Source: Pseudomonadota bacterium
Lineage (GTDB): Bacteria > Pseudomonadota > Alphaproteobacteria > Sphingomonadales > SMXR01
Assembly: GCA_022574255.1 (NCBI GenBank)
Contig: JACZSK010000020.1
Location: forward strand, 1-34,985
Direction of reading: 5' to 3'
DNA length: 34,985 nucleotides
Below the pieces are notes generated by a model, which saw only the letters and a program-made list of their open reading frames with translations, was not told the DNA's origin and searched no databases. The stretch's first letter is position 1; each line of letters opens with the position of its first letter. The translations under genes and the position numbers were made by a program. Of the stretch, positions 26,477 to 34,825 are shown in pieces.

Positions 26477-28864
26477 ATGTTTAAATCCTACACAATCCAT
26501 ATTGCCACGCTGGCCGGTGTGATCATCCTCGGCCTGGCGGCATTTTTTATCAATTCGACGGTCTCCCGGATCGTCCAGCAAGAGCTTGAGAAATCGCTAG
26601 TGACCGTGCTTCAAACGGCGCGTAGCGGCGTCCGGACCTGGTCCCGGGAAAACCAGTCGGCTGCGCGCATCGCAGCACAAGACAAGGAGGTGCGCCGTCT
26701 GGCAGGCGAATTTCTGGCCATGTCGCACCTGCGAGACGATCTGGTTCGCTCTCCGTTTCAGGAGGAAATGCGCAACCAGTTGAGGGTGGTTTACGAGGGC
26801 ATGGGATACACCGGATATTTCCTCATCGGACTCGATAAACTGAGCCTGTCATCGATGCGGGACGCGAATGTCGGGAAGGAGAATCTGCTTGCGGCGCAGC
26901 CCAAGTTCCTCGACAGCATTTCGGCCGGAGAGACGGCAATCAGTCTGCCGTTGCTCTCCGATGTGCCTCTGCGCGATTCCCGTGAGCGGCTGGTCGAGGG
27001 ACTGCCGACCATGTTTGTCGGGGCGCCGATTACAGATGACGGAGGCGAAGTCATTGCCGCGCTTGTGTTCCGCATCGACCCCGGCAGAGATTTCGCAGCG
27101 CTTTTGGAACGTGGCCGCATCGGCGAAACGGGCGAGACGTACGCCTTCGACAGGAACGGTCTCCTCCTCAGCCCCAGCCGCTTCGACGACCAGCTCAGGC
27201 AGGCTGGGCTGATCGGGCCAGACCAGGTCGCCATGCTCAATTTGGAGGTGCGCGATCCCGGCGTGAATTTGATGGAACGGTCGCGCCCCGGAGTGGCGCC
27301 GGAGGAAATGCCGCTGACCCGCATGGCGTTGAGCGCCGTCGAGGGGGCACAGGGCTCTGATCTCGACGGTTACCGCAATTACCGGGGCGCACCGGTCGTT
27401 GGTGTCTGGTTGTGGGATGATGATCTCGGTATGGGCCTGACCACTGAACTTGATGTTTCCCAGGCGCGCAGGTTTCTCAATGTGCTGCAGATGGCGATCG
27501 CGGCTTTTACGATCACTGCGATGGGTCTGCTGATAGCGCTGGCCGTGCTGTTTCTTTTCAATCGCAAAAGAGAAATCGGACGTGAATATTGGGTACAGCA
27601 GAGAGAGGCGCGGTTCAGCGCGATCCTGAGTACAGCCACCGAGGCAATCGTAACGATCGATGAAAACGGCTTAATCGACCTCTTCAATCCCGCCGCGGAA
27701 GCGATGTTCGGATACCAAGCCGAAGAGGTTACCGGAAAAAACGTAGAAATGCTGATGCCCGGGAATTACCAATCCAAGCATAACCTTTCCCTGGCCAGAT
27801 ATCTCCGCACCGGCGAGACGACGGTTATCGGTACGGGACGCGAAGTCGAGGGACGGCGCAAGGACGGCTCGGTCTTTCCGGTCGATCTGGCTCTGGCTGA
27901 GTGGCAAACGGATGGAAAGACATATTTTACCGGATCGATGCGCGATCTGACCGCGCGGGTGCGGATGGAGGGGCGATTGCGTGAGGCTCAGAAAATGGAA
28001 GCTCTGGGCCGGCTCTCCGGCGGTGTTGCCCACGAATTCACCAATCTGCTGCTGCCGATTATTGCCCTGACAACGTCGAGCATCAGTGATCTCCCCGAAA
28101 ACGACAAGGTTGCGGCAAAATTGAAAAAGGTGCTGCAGACGGCGGAGCACGGCAGATCGATTCTCAATCAGATAATGGATTTCAGCCGGCAACGTTCTGT
28201 TGATCGCAGCAAAATCGAGCTGGTTGATGTTATCGGCGAGGCGATAGCTCTGCTGAAGGTGACCTTGCCGCCACGGATAGAGGTTCTGTTTTGCTCGGAC
28301 GGCTTCGACGAAATCGCCCTTGCGGATCCGGTGGAAATACACCAGATGATTTCGAATCTGGGAATAAACGCGGCGAAGGCGATCAATAAGGAGCCGGGCC
28401 GCATTGAGTTTCGTTTGCAGCGGCTCGAGATCGGCAAGACCCACCAAAAAGAGCCAAAGGAATTAAAGCCGGGGCGATACGCACATCTGACCGTGAGCGA
28501 TACGGGCTGTGGCATGAACAAGGATATCTCGGCAAAGATATTCGAGCCCTTCTTTACAACCAGGCTGGAGGGGGAAGGCACGGGCATGGGGCTGTCGATC
28601 GTCCACGCCATCGTCACCGGTCACGAGGGGGCCATTTCGGTTGAAAGCCGACCCGGAGAAGGCACGACTTTTGACATATATCTACCCCTCGGGGAGCTAC
28701 CTGTTCACGAGGACAAATCCTCGTACGATGGAATAGCTTACGATGACAAAGAGCCGGCAGCAGCCGCATTGATCACTCGTAAGGAGGAAAGCGGTGCCGA
28801 GGCGCCCGCCGTCGACGAAACCCGCGAAAATAAATCACCGGATACGGAGCCTGCGCTGGAATAA
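26477..28864 (+). CDS. Membrane sensor histidine kinase with periplasmic sensor and FixL-like PAS
   Basis: This is a 795-aa kinase. TM1 is ~8-27 and TM2 ~335-361; the ~300-residue periplasmic part between them has double-Cache character (GYFLIGLD, then GETYAFDRNGLLLSPSR). A cytoplasmic PAS domain (~374-490) resembles FixL: His435 and Arg455 fall where FixL has its haem ligand His200 and distal Arg220. HisKA has His519 in GGVAHEFTNLL; HATPase_c has DTGCGMN and GTGMGLSIVH. About 60 acidic, disordered residues form the tail; there is no receiver. It converges with the NarL-type regulator 50 bp away, its likely partner. It lies inside the tRNA-bounded element. Confidence 0.92.
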   Translation: MFKSYTIHIATLAGVIILGLAAFFINSTVSRIVQQELEKSLVTVLQTARSGVRTWSRENQSAARIAAQDKEVRRLAGEFLAMSHLRDDLVRSPFQEEMRNQLRVVYEGMGYTGYFLIGLDKLSLSSMRDANVGKENLLAAQPKFLDSISAGETAISLPLLSDVPLRDSRERLVEGLPTMFVGAPITDDGGEVIAALVFRIDPGRDFAALLERGRIGETGETYAFDRNGLLLSPSRFDDQLRQAGLIGPDQVAMLNLEVRDPGVNLMERSRPGVAPEEMPLTRMALSAVEGAQGSDLDGYRNYRGAPVVGVWLWDDDLGMGLTTELDVSQARRFLNVLQMAIAAFTITAMGLLIALAVLFLFNRKREIGREYWVQQREARFSAILSTATEAIVTIDENGLIDLFNPAAEAMFGYQAEEVTGKNVEMLMPGNYQSKHNLSLARYLRTGETTVIGTGREVEGRRKDGSVFPVDLALAEWQTDGKTYFTGSMRDLTARVRMEGRLREAQKMEALGRLSGGVAHEFTNLLLPIIALTTSSISDLPENDKVAAKLKKVLQTAEHGRSILNQIMDFSRQRSVDRSKIELVDVIGEAIALLKVTLPPRIEVLFCSDGFDEIALADPVEIHQMISNLGINAAKAINKEPGRIEFRLQRLEIGKTHQKEPKELKPGRYAHLTVSDTGCGMNKDISAKIFEPFFTTRLEGEGTGMGLSIVHAIVTGHEGAISVESRPGEGTTFDIYLPLGELPVHEDKSSYDGIAYDDKEPAAAALITRKEESGAEAPAVDETRENKSPDTEPALE

Positions 28865-28914
28865 TATTCAAGAAAATAGAGTTCAGAAGGCCGGCGATTT
28901 AACTATTTCAAACA

Positions 28915-29556
28915 TTAGATCGTCCAGCCATGTTTGATCGCTATTCTTACCGCCTCGGTGCGATTTCTGGCGCCAAGCTTCTTGAATATGTTCCTCAGAT
29001 GAAGTTTTACGGTGGTTTCCTGCACGTTCAACCGCTTGGCGATGGCCTTGTTGGTCAGGCCCCCGGTGAGGGCGTCGAGGACTTCCCGCTGACGATGAGT
29101 CAGGCCATGCAACGGATTATCCGGACTGATTTCGCGGTAGCCTTTCAGGTTTGCTGCGGGAACATCCAGAATATCGGAGGGGACGTATCTCTCACCCGCC
29201 AGGACAACCTTGAGTGCGTTTTTCAGGCTGGTGATACTCAAGCCCTTGGGAATGAAGCCCGCAGCACCGTATTCAAAGGATTTCACGACATCCTGCCGGA
29301 CATAATTACCCGACAAGATGACCACCGCTGTCTCCGGGAAACGGGACCGGAAAATCTCGATATTGGCGATCCCCGACATGCCGGGAAGGTGCAAATCCAG
29401 CAGCAGCATATCCAGCTTGTCGATACCGTCGGCCATTTCCAGGGCGCTGTCGAAGGAACCGCATTCCATAATGGAGACGTTTTCCACGAGTTCCATCAGC
29501 AGAGGTCTGAGGGCCTCGCGCACCAGACTGTGATCGTCAACTAAAAGAATGTGCAC
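28915..29556 (-). CDS. NarL/FixJ-type response regulator
   Basis: Start chosen at the GTG at 29556 (then HILLVDDHSL), because AGGGA lies four bases upstream and the receiver begins immediately; an in-frame TTG at 29610 only adds an unrelated tail. In this 213-aa numbering the receiver has Asp7-Asp8, phosphoacceptor Asp54 in LLLDLHLPG, and Lys104 in IPKG. The C-terminal LuxR HTH (~150-213) contains THRQREVLDALTGGLTNK. It is likely phosphorylated by the convergent kinase and acts on the divergent ORF-porin-chemoreceptor operon, whose intergenic region holds phased half-sites. Its HTH has a close relative in the orphan HTH at 25.6 kb. Confidence 0.93.
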   Translation of the reverse strand: MHILLVDDHSLVREALRPLLMELVENVSIMECGSFDSALEMADGIDKLDMLLLDLHLPGMSGIANIEIFRSRFPETAVVILSGNYVRQDVVKSFEYGAAGFIPKGLSITSLKNALKVVLAGERYVPSDILDVPAANLKGYREISPDNPLHGLTHRQREVLDALTGGLTNKAIAKRLNVQETTVKLHLRNIFKKLGARNRTEAVRIAIKHGWTI

Positions 29557-29841
29557 TTGTTCCCTCACCAATCCGTGTGCGGCGACAAACGGGGAACCCT
29601 CGAAGAACAATCCGGCGCGTCGACTGCGCGTGTTCGGAACAGAGATTTACTCTGAAAAACACACTCAAGGCGCCACGGAGCCCCTGCGCACACGATACCA
29701 GGCAGCAGCAGACAAACATGCGACCCACCCGACCATACAACTTTTACGATCCAAATTCCACTTTATGAGTGCAGCCAAGCCAAAAAAGCGGCTTTCGCGC
29801 GCTAGAGATAGAGTCGTAACAGACATCAGCCACAATTGAAG

Positions 29842-29857
29842 CTGACCGAAAGGTCAG
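29842..29857. promoter_or_regulatory. Perfect inverted repeat with GAAA centre
   Basis: CTGACC-GAAA-GGTCAG is a 6-bp perfect inverted repeat with a GNRA-type centre. It lies 12 bp left of the TTAA array. It could be a dimeric regulator site or a stable RNA tetraloop hairpin in a leader. Confidence 0.45.
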
Positions 29858-29868
29858 TATTGCTGTCC

Positions 29869-29928
29869 TTAAGTATAGTCTAAGTAACTCTTAAGACGAG
29901 ATAGGGAATGACATTAAGTATTGCTTAA
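29869..29928. promoter_or_regulatory. Phased TTAA half-site array with one perfect CtrA-like box
   Basis: Half-sites are TTAA at 29869, CTAA at 29880, TTAA at 29891, TTAA at 29914 and TTAA at 29925. Successive spacings are 11, 11, 23 and 11 bp, so all lie on nearly one helix face. The last pair, TTAAGTATTGCTTAA, is a perfect TTAA-N7-TTAA CtrA box and also a 5-5-5 palindrome. The first three give two overlapping boxes with one mismatch each. The array sits about 100 bp before the ORF-porin-chemoreceptor operon and over 300 bp from the regulator start. Binding by CtrA or by the local NarL-type regulator is inferred. Confidence 0.55.
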
Positions 29929-29982
29929 TAACCCGGTAATAACGTTCCCGCGTCCAATACGTCGACAGTAAAAAATAGTTGG

Positions 29983-30009
29983 AAACCCTTGTGGATAGGG
30001 ATTTTTTTT
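29983..30009 (+). terminator. Possible leader terminator/attenuator
   Basis: CCCT/AGGG with a 7-nt loop, extendable by AA/TT across one mismatch, is followed by eight T residues, 20 bp before the first gene of the operon. A six-A run on the left gives a weaker T-run on the minus strand. The stem core is only 4 bp, so this is tentative. If real it would attenuate operon transcription. Confidence 0.3.
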
Positions 30010-30029
30010 GTAACCGGGGGCCTGTTGTT

Positions 30030-30347
30030 ATGCATTCGGCAGTTTATAAGACGGTTAAAAAAGACGAAATGGCTGAAAATCCCGGCAAGGCTGGATTCGG
30101 CGGCGCGAAACCGCCGGCTTCCCGTGCAAGTGAGTGCGACCAGGTTATCGACAGCGTGAAAAAAGCGATCGGGGCTGCAGAACTGAGTGACCACCTTAAT
30201 GCCGACCTGAAAGAAGCGCTGGTACAGGCGCTGAAAAGGGAGTTGGCGGAACTGGAGCAACTCGACCCGGACGCGCCATTAAACCCCAGCGCGCTCGGCG
30301 CGCCTGCCCAGCACATGATATCAATTTTTGAAGGTCATTCGTTATGA
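30030..30347 (+). CDS. Small hypothetical protein, first gene of porin operon
   Basis: The ATG at 30030 (MHSAVYKTVKKD) gives 105 aa; GGGGG lies 11 bases upstream. I do not recognise the family. It has no signal peptide or membrane helix. After a Lys/Gly/Pro-rich first third, residues ~45-85 look like one or two amphipathic helices (VIDSVKKAIGAAEL, LKEALVQALKRELAELEQL), then a Pro/Ala-rich tail. The stop overlaps the porin start as ATGA, so translation is coupled. A cytoplasmic adaptor or small regulator co-made with porin and chemoreceptor is possible but unproven. Confidence 0.7.
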   Translation: MHSAVYKTVKKDEMAENPGKAGFGGAKPPASRASECDQVIDSVKKAIGAAELSDHLNADLKEALVQALKRELAELEQLDPDAPLNPSALGAPAQHMISIFEGHSL

Positions 30348-31804
30348 ACATAGCTAGCGATATTATATCTTTGGTTTGGCGCCTGACGCTGGTGGTGGGG
30401 CTCGTGAGCCTTTGGGGTTTGGCGCCTGCGACGGCGCAGGAAGCTTTGTGCGAAGACAAACCGGCGCCCAAGATCAGTCCCTATAAAGGCGTTTATTTCG
30501 CCAACGATTTCAGCTACCTGGACGATCCCTGCCTGAGCAGAAACGACCCCCGGGACAGCTTCAGCCGGTTCGTGGACCAATGGAAACGCGTGAAAGTCGG
30601 CTCAAGTATTGTTGTCGAATTCGGCGGCGAATACCGGATTCGATACCATGACGAAAATAATCACGCAAAGACCAAACTGAACGGGGCCGACAACGACTTC
30701 ACCCTGAGCCGTCTGCGCCTCTACATGAATACGAAAATAGGCAAGTCGGTGCGAATCTATGCCGAGGTCGTGGATGCAGCCAGCGTCGGTGAGGACCTGC
30801 CGCCGCGCGGTATTGAAGTCAACCGCTGGGACGTACTCAACGCGTTCGTCGAATACCGGACCGGGGGCCCGGACGGTAAAATTATGCTGCGCGTCGGCCG
30901 CCAGGAACTGATGTATGGCGCCCAACGGTTTATATCGCCCCTGGACTGGTCCAACATCCGGCGCAGCTTCGATGCGGTCCGCGTGGATTACGAAAATTCA
31001 GATTTTTCCGTAAGCGGCTTCTACGGCAACCTGCGCAAGGTGCGGGCGCACAGGAAAGACGGCACCGATGGCAGCCTGACCTTCGCCGGCCTCTATGGCA
31101 CCTACAAGGGCTGGGCCGGGCAGACCGTCGAAACTTATATCCTTCGTCTTGAGGAAACGGCGGGCGCCGCCGCAAATTTCGAACTGTTCACGCTCGGCTC
31201 CCGCCTCAAGGGCGGAAAGGCCAACCTCATGTGGGAGGCCGAGGGCGCCTACCAGTGGGGCAGCTTCGGCGCGCTGGATCAAAGGGCGGCCATGTTCAGT
31301 GCTGCGCTCGGTTACAAGCTCGGCAATGCTCTGCCCTTCAAGCCGGTGGTCTGGGCATACTACGATTGGGCCAGCGGCGATTCCGACCCGACGAACGGCA
31401 AACGCGGCACATTTCACCAGCACTTCCCTCTGGGCCACGCCTATCTGGGCTTTATGGACCTGGTGGGACGGCAGAACATACAAGACCTGAGCGCCCGCCT
31501 TATCACCAAGCCGCACGCCAAGGTCACGCTTATTCTGACCGGTCACAGCTTCAGTCTGGTTGAGCGCCTCGACGGTCTCTACAACGCCGGCGGCGGCCGG
31601 ATTCGGTTCGACCCGACCGGCGCGGCGGGCACCGATGTCGGTGAGGAATTCGATATCGTTGTTAAATTCGCCCTCATGCAGCGCGCCGAACTGATGCTCG
31701 GTTACTCGAAATTCTGGGGCGGCAGTTTTATCGACGCCACTAACCCTGTTGGTGTCTCGGGCGACGCCAGTTTCTTTTACTCACAATTCTCGATCAAGTT
31801 TTAG
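30344..31804 (+). CDS. Alginate-export family outer-membrane porin (porin 2)
   Basis: The 486-aa protein has a signal peptide: hydrophobic WRLTLVVGLVSLWGLAP, then ATAQ cleaved before EALC. The body is a beta barrel of the alginate-export (AlgE-like) type, with the family's N-terminal strand pattern FTLSRLRLYMN, then LRVGRQELMYGAQRF and SFDAVRVDY; it ends in Phe (FSIKF). Two Cys near the mature N-terminus (ALCED, DPCLS) could form a disulfide. Families so named transport diverse substrates, so alginate itself is not implied. Translation is coupled to the upstream small ORF, and the chemoreceptor follows after 20 bp, indicating one operon for uptake and sensing. Confidence 0.9.
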   Translation: MNIASDIISLVWRLTLVVGLVSLWGLAPATAQEALCEDKPAPKISPYKGVYFANDFSYLDDPCLSRNDPRDSFSRFVDQWKRVKVGSSIVVEFGGEYRIRYHDENNHAKTKLNGADNDFTLSRLRLYMNTKIGKSVRIYAEVVDAASVGEDLPPRGIEVNRWDVLNAFVEYRTGGPDGKIMLRVGRQELMYGAQRFISPLDWSNIRRSFDAVRVDYENSDFSVSGFYGNLRKVRAHRKDGTDGSLTFAGLYGTYKGWAGQTVETYILRLEETAGAAANFELFTLGSRLKGGKANLMWEAEGAYQWGSFGALDQRAAMFSAALGYKLGNALPFKPVVWAYYDWASGDSDPTNGKRGTFHQHFPLGHAYLGFMDLVGRQNIQDLSARLITKPHAKVTLILTGHSFSLVERLDGLYNAGGGRIRFDPTGAAGTDVGEEFDIVVKFALMQRAELMLGYSKFWGGSFIDATNPVGVSGDASFFYSQFSIKF

Positions 31805-31824
31805 TTCAATAGGAGAAGGTCATC

Positions 31825-33690
31825 ATGAATTTACAGCAAATAAACGAGAAATTACTGGGACGGCTTAAGATCGGCCAGCGGCTTGGCGGCGGCTTCGCCC
31901 TGGTAATCATCCTGACCGTGATCATGGGTGGAATCGCCCTGACCGCCATGGGCACTTTATCCGAATTGACGGTCAAGCTTTACCGTCATCCGCTGACCGT
32001 CAGCAACGCGGTGCTGCAGGTCAACGCCGACATAATCGCCATCCATCGTCACATGAAAGATGTGGTGCTGGCCAACGATGCGGCGGGGGTCGCCAAGGCC
32101 ATTGATAAGGTAGACGGCTACGAGGTAAAGGTCTTCAAGGGCTTTGAAATAATCGAAGAACGCTTCCTTGGAGACAAGAGCCAGATCAACGAGGCCAAGC
32201 AGTCCATCGTCGACTGGAAGCCCATACGCGACGAGGTGATCGCGCTGATTAGCGAAGGCCGCAGGGACGAGGCGTCAGCGATCACCACCGGCAAGGGCGC
32301 AACCCAGGTCGCGCTGGTCGAGAAGCATATGAACGGGCTCATCGAATTTGCCCGCAACAAGGCGGCGCAATTTTTGGCCAATAGCAAGGCCAAGGGCGAG
32401 TCCACAACAACAATGATGATAGGCCTGCTGATCGGCATCGCAAGTATCGCATCGGCAGTCGCGTTCTTCATAACCCGGGGCATTACGGGTCCACTGGGAT
32501 CGTTGCGCCAGTCCATGGCAACATTGGCGGAAGGCGATAACAGCGTTGACATTCCCGCCACCGACAGGACCGATGAGGTTGGCGAGATGGCCAAGGCCGT
32601 CCTGGTCTTCAAGGACAACGGCATCGAGAATGAGCGCCTGGCAGCTGAAGCCAAGGAAGCGGCGGAGGCCGAAGAGAAGCGCAAGAAAGATGCGGCCGAG
32701 CAAGAAAAAAGAAGCGCCAAGCAGGAAGAAAAACGACTGGAGGAAGAGGCCGAACGTGAACGTAAGGAAGTTGAAGCCGAGGCGCGGCGCAAAGACGAGG
32801 AAATGGCCCGCGAGCGCAAGGAAGCGGAGGAGCGCGAGGCCCGCGCCAAGCGCCTGGAAGAGATGATCGGCAATTTCGACAAGAAAGTTCAGAGCGTCCT
32901 GGCGGCGGTGACATCCGCCGCGACCGAGCTGGAATCCACCGCCACCACCATGACCTCCCTGGCCGAGACCTCGCAGGGCCAGGCCGGTGACGCGGTGGCG
33001 GCAACCGAGCAGGCGACCGCGAATGTACAGGCGGTGGCTTCGGCCAGCGAGGAGATGAGCTCGACGATAAGCGAGATCAGCCGCCAGGTGGCGACCTCAA
33101 CCGAAGTCTCCGAGAACGCCGTCAAGGAGGCCGACGAGGCCAACGATCTGGTCAAGGAGCTAACCGGGACGGCCCAATCGATCGGCGAAGTGGTGGGCTT
33201 CATCAGCGATATCGCCGGCCAGACCAACCTGCTGGCGCTGAACGCCACCATCGAAGCGGCGCGCGCCGGCGAGGCCGGCAAGGGCTTTGCGGTTGTTGCC
33301 GCGGAAGTCAAGGAACTGGCCGAGCAGACCGCCAAGGCGACTGACCAGATATCCAAGCAGATCACGGCCATCCAGGATGGCACCTCCAATACCGCCAAGG
33401 CCATGGAGCGCATCCAGGGGGTGATCAAGGAGACCAGCGAGGTGGCGACGGCCATTGCTTCGGCGGTTGAAGAGCAAAATGCCGCCACCGAAGAAATCTC
33501 CCGCAATGCCCAGCAGGCGGCGACCGGCACCCAGCAGGCCTCGGACAACATGGGCAAGGTCAACGAAGGCGCTGTCGAGACCAGCACCGCCGCGTCGCAA
33601 GTTCTTTCCGCCTCGCAGGAACTGGCCAGGAACGGCGAGTCTCTGAAAGGAACCATCGAGGAGTTCCTGAAAGACATTAGAGCCGCATAG
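31825..33690 (+). CDS. Methyl-accepting chemotaxis protein with extended charged coiled coil
   Basis: The 621-aa chemoreceptor starts at an ATG preceded by AGGAGAAGG. TM1 ~19-42 and TM2 ~197-217 bracket a four-helix-bundle periplasmic sensor of about 155 residues; HAMP is ~218-268. Residues ~269-345 are an unusually long, nearly uninterrupted Glu/Lys/Arg/Ala coiled coil. The signalling domain (~350-615) has the hairpin tip [21 protein letters not shown] written in register around 463-483, intact for CheA/CheW contact. There is no C-terminal NWETF-like tether for CheR/CheB. It is cotranscribed with the porin, so it probably senses the porin's substrate or its effect. Confidence 0.94.
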   Translation: MNLQQINEKLLGRLKIGQRLGGGFALVIILTVIMGGIALTAMGTLSELTVKLYRHPLTVSNAVLQVNADIIAIHRHMKDVVLANDAAGVAKAIDKVDGYEVKVFKGFEIIEERFLGDKSQINEAKQSIVDWKPIRDEVIALISEGRRDEASAITTGKGATQVALVEKHMNGLIEFARNKAAQFLANSKAKGESTTTMMIGLLIGIASIASAVAFFITRGITGPLGSLRQSMATLAEGDNSVDIPATDRTDEVGEMAKAVLVFKDNGIENERLAAEAKEAAEAEEKRKKDAAEQEKRSAKQEEKRLEEEAERERKEVEAEARRKDEEMARERKEAEEREARAKRLEEMIGNFDKKVQSVLAAVTSAATELESTATTMTSLAETSQGQAGDAVAATEQATANVQAVASASEEMSSTISEISRQVATSTEVSENAVKEADEANDLVKELTGTAQSIGEVVGFISDIAGQTNLLALNATIEAARAGEAGKGFAVVAAEVKELAEQTAKATDQISKQITAIQDGTSNTAKAMERIQGVIKETSEVATAIASAVEEQNAATEEISRNAQQAATGTQQASDNMGKVNEGAVETSTAASQVLSASQELARNGESLKGTIEEFLKDIRAA

Positions 33691-33736
33691 AAACCGGATT
33701 AGGAGGGCCAAGCTCCCCCAATCCCTCCTGACCCCG

Positions 33737-33764
33737 GCCCGGCGCTTCTCCTAGAGCGCCGGGC
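33737..33764. terminator. Strong hairpin after chemoreceptor gene
   Basis: GCCCGGCGCT and AGCGCCGGGC form a perfect 10-bp stem with an 8-nt loop, 46 bp after the chemoreceptor stop. No T-run follows, so it is either a Rho-independent terminator of the GC-rich type or a 3'-end-stabilising hairpin. A second, 7-bp AGGAGGG/CCCTCCT pairing lies just before it. Confidence 0.5.
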
Positions 33765-33792
33765 ATCGGGGGATCAGCCAAATTCGAACGGA

Positions 33793-34050
33793 ATGCGTGA
33801 GCGAAAACAGACGATTGCAAGATTAGATCGAGACTTAGCAACGATGGGGTTGTTAGCCATGAGCAATGTTAAAGTTCATCCGCGAATTCTGCAGCGAATC
33901 CAGGAGATACGCAGCGCGCGCGAGGACCAGCTTCTGGACGCACAGGTTCGCGTCTACAGCCGCCTGTGCAAGGCGACAAAGCGATTGAAGGAGACCGGGG
34001 ACCGCGCCCGTCTCTGGAAAAGGAGTCAGACACATTTCTTGAGCATGTGA
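33793..34050 (+). CDS. Small basic hypothetical protein
   Basis: This is an 85-aa frame from the ATG at 33793 (MRERKQTIAR); an internal ATG at 33859 (MSNVKVHPRI) would give 63 aa. It is Arg/Lys/Leu-rich and predicted helical (HPRILQRIQEIRSARED), with no signal peptide. No known family was recognised. It lies between the chemoreceptor and the integrase remnant within the element, after a strong hairpin, so it probably has its own promoter. There is no obvious ribosome site for either start. Confidence 0.42.
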   Translation: MRERKQTIARLDRDLATMGLLAMSNVKVHPRILQRIQEIRSAREDQLLDAQVRVYSRLCKATKRLKETGDRARLWKRSQTHFLSM

Positions 34051-34084
34051 GAACGCTGTAGCGGCCGAAGCCCGCTCAGCATGC

Positions 34085-34123
34085 GCACGAACCCCCCGCC
34101 GAACAGGGGATGCTCCTTCGTGC
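34085..34123. other. Nested hairpin in gene-free stretch
   Basis: GCACGAA (34085-34091) pairs perfectly with TTCGTGC (34117-34123). Inside, CCCC (34094-34097) can pair with GGGG (34106-34109). This two-stage hairpin lies in the 224-bp gap between the small basic ORF and the integrase remnant. There is no T-run. It could be a folded recombination site or RNA; there is no further support. Confidence 0.3.
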
Positions 34124-34274
34124 CAGAGGGCCGGTACCGGAAAGACGCAAGGGGTTGACCTCCCCCAGCTTCTTCTCCGGGCCGGCCTTTTTCTTGCGCT
34201 GCGTGCGTCGGCTTAACTGTCCAGGGCGCCCACCAGTGTCGTTCTTGCAGCCCGAAGCCAGGCAGTCGGTGCCG

Positions 34275-34811
34275 TTAGCCGTCGCCCTCAATCGCTGCAA
34301 CAAGAGCATCGAGAGCCTCGATCGCCTGTTCCTGCATGCCGGGCAGGACGCGGCTGTACGTATTGAGCGTAATCGCGATATTCGAGTGACCCAGGCGTTC
34401 GCTGACGATCTTGGGGTGTACGCCCTGTTTCAGAAGCTGCGTCGCGTGGGTATGGCGAAGGTCGTGAAAGCGCACGTGCGGCAGCTTGTGATACCGCACC
34501 AGGGCCGAGAACTGGGACGAGAATGAATCCGGGCGCCACGCTGTGCCGTCGCGCTTGGAGAAAACAAGATCGTTATCCTGCCAAACCGGGCCGAGCCTCA
34601 GTTTTTCAGCGGCCTGCGACACCTTATGCGCCGATAGCATCCGTGCGGTGACCTGGGGGAGGGCGATGTGCCGGCGGCTCTTGGCCGTCTTGGGTGTCTT
34701 GAAATTCAGGCCCTTTTTGGTCAGCTCCAGCGACCGCGCGACGCTGAGCTGGTTCGCTCCAAAATCAATGTCCGCCCAGCGCAGCGCCAGAATTTCGCCC
34801 CACCGCAGCAA
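34275..34811 (-). pseudogene. Tyrosine recombinase (phage-type integrase), catalytic domain only
   Basis: The frame encodes the C-terminal catalytic domain with every active-site residue: Arg3 in LRWGEI, Lys41 in TPKTAKS, His116 and Arg119 in HDLRH, His142 in LGHSN, and Tyr152 in NTYSR. The product is 178 aa, whereas full enzymes of this type have about 350-400. The N-terminal arm-binding and core-binding domains are absent: homology begins at the catalytic Arg, and upstream the frame runs straight into a tRNA-terminator-like hairpin and the tRNA-Ser half. It is therefore a truncated integrase, probably inactive. It points away from the tRNA copy, as an element integrase adjacent to att usually sits. 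Confidence 0.88.
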
Positions 34812-34825
34812 GGAATCCCGGAAAC

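Larger units (their letters stand above)
29557..30029. other. Divergent regulatory region between response regulator and porin operon
   Basis: This 473-bp gene-free stretch is more AT-rich than its neighbours. It contains a perfect hairpin at 29842-29857, an array of phased TTAA-type half-sites at 29869-29928, and a hairpin with T-run at 29983-30009. No convincing ORF is present. It must carry the promoters for both the regulator and the operon. Confidence 0.7.

Noticed and set aside
26278-26484. 68-codon ORF before the island kinase
   Set aside because: It overlaps the kinase start in another frame and has no ribosome site or recognisable features.
34076-34309. Minus-strand 77-codon ORF downstream of the integrase
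   Set aside because: Mixed basic/Cys-rich composition with no family, overlapping the integrase 3' end; no coding support.
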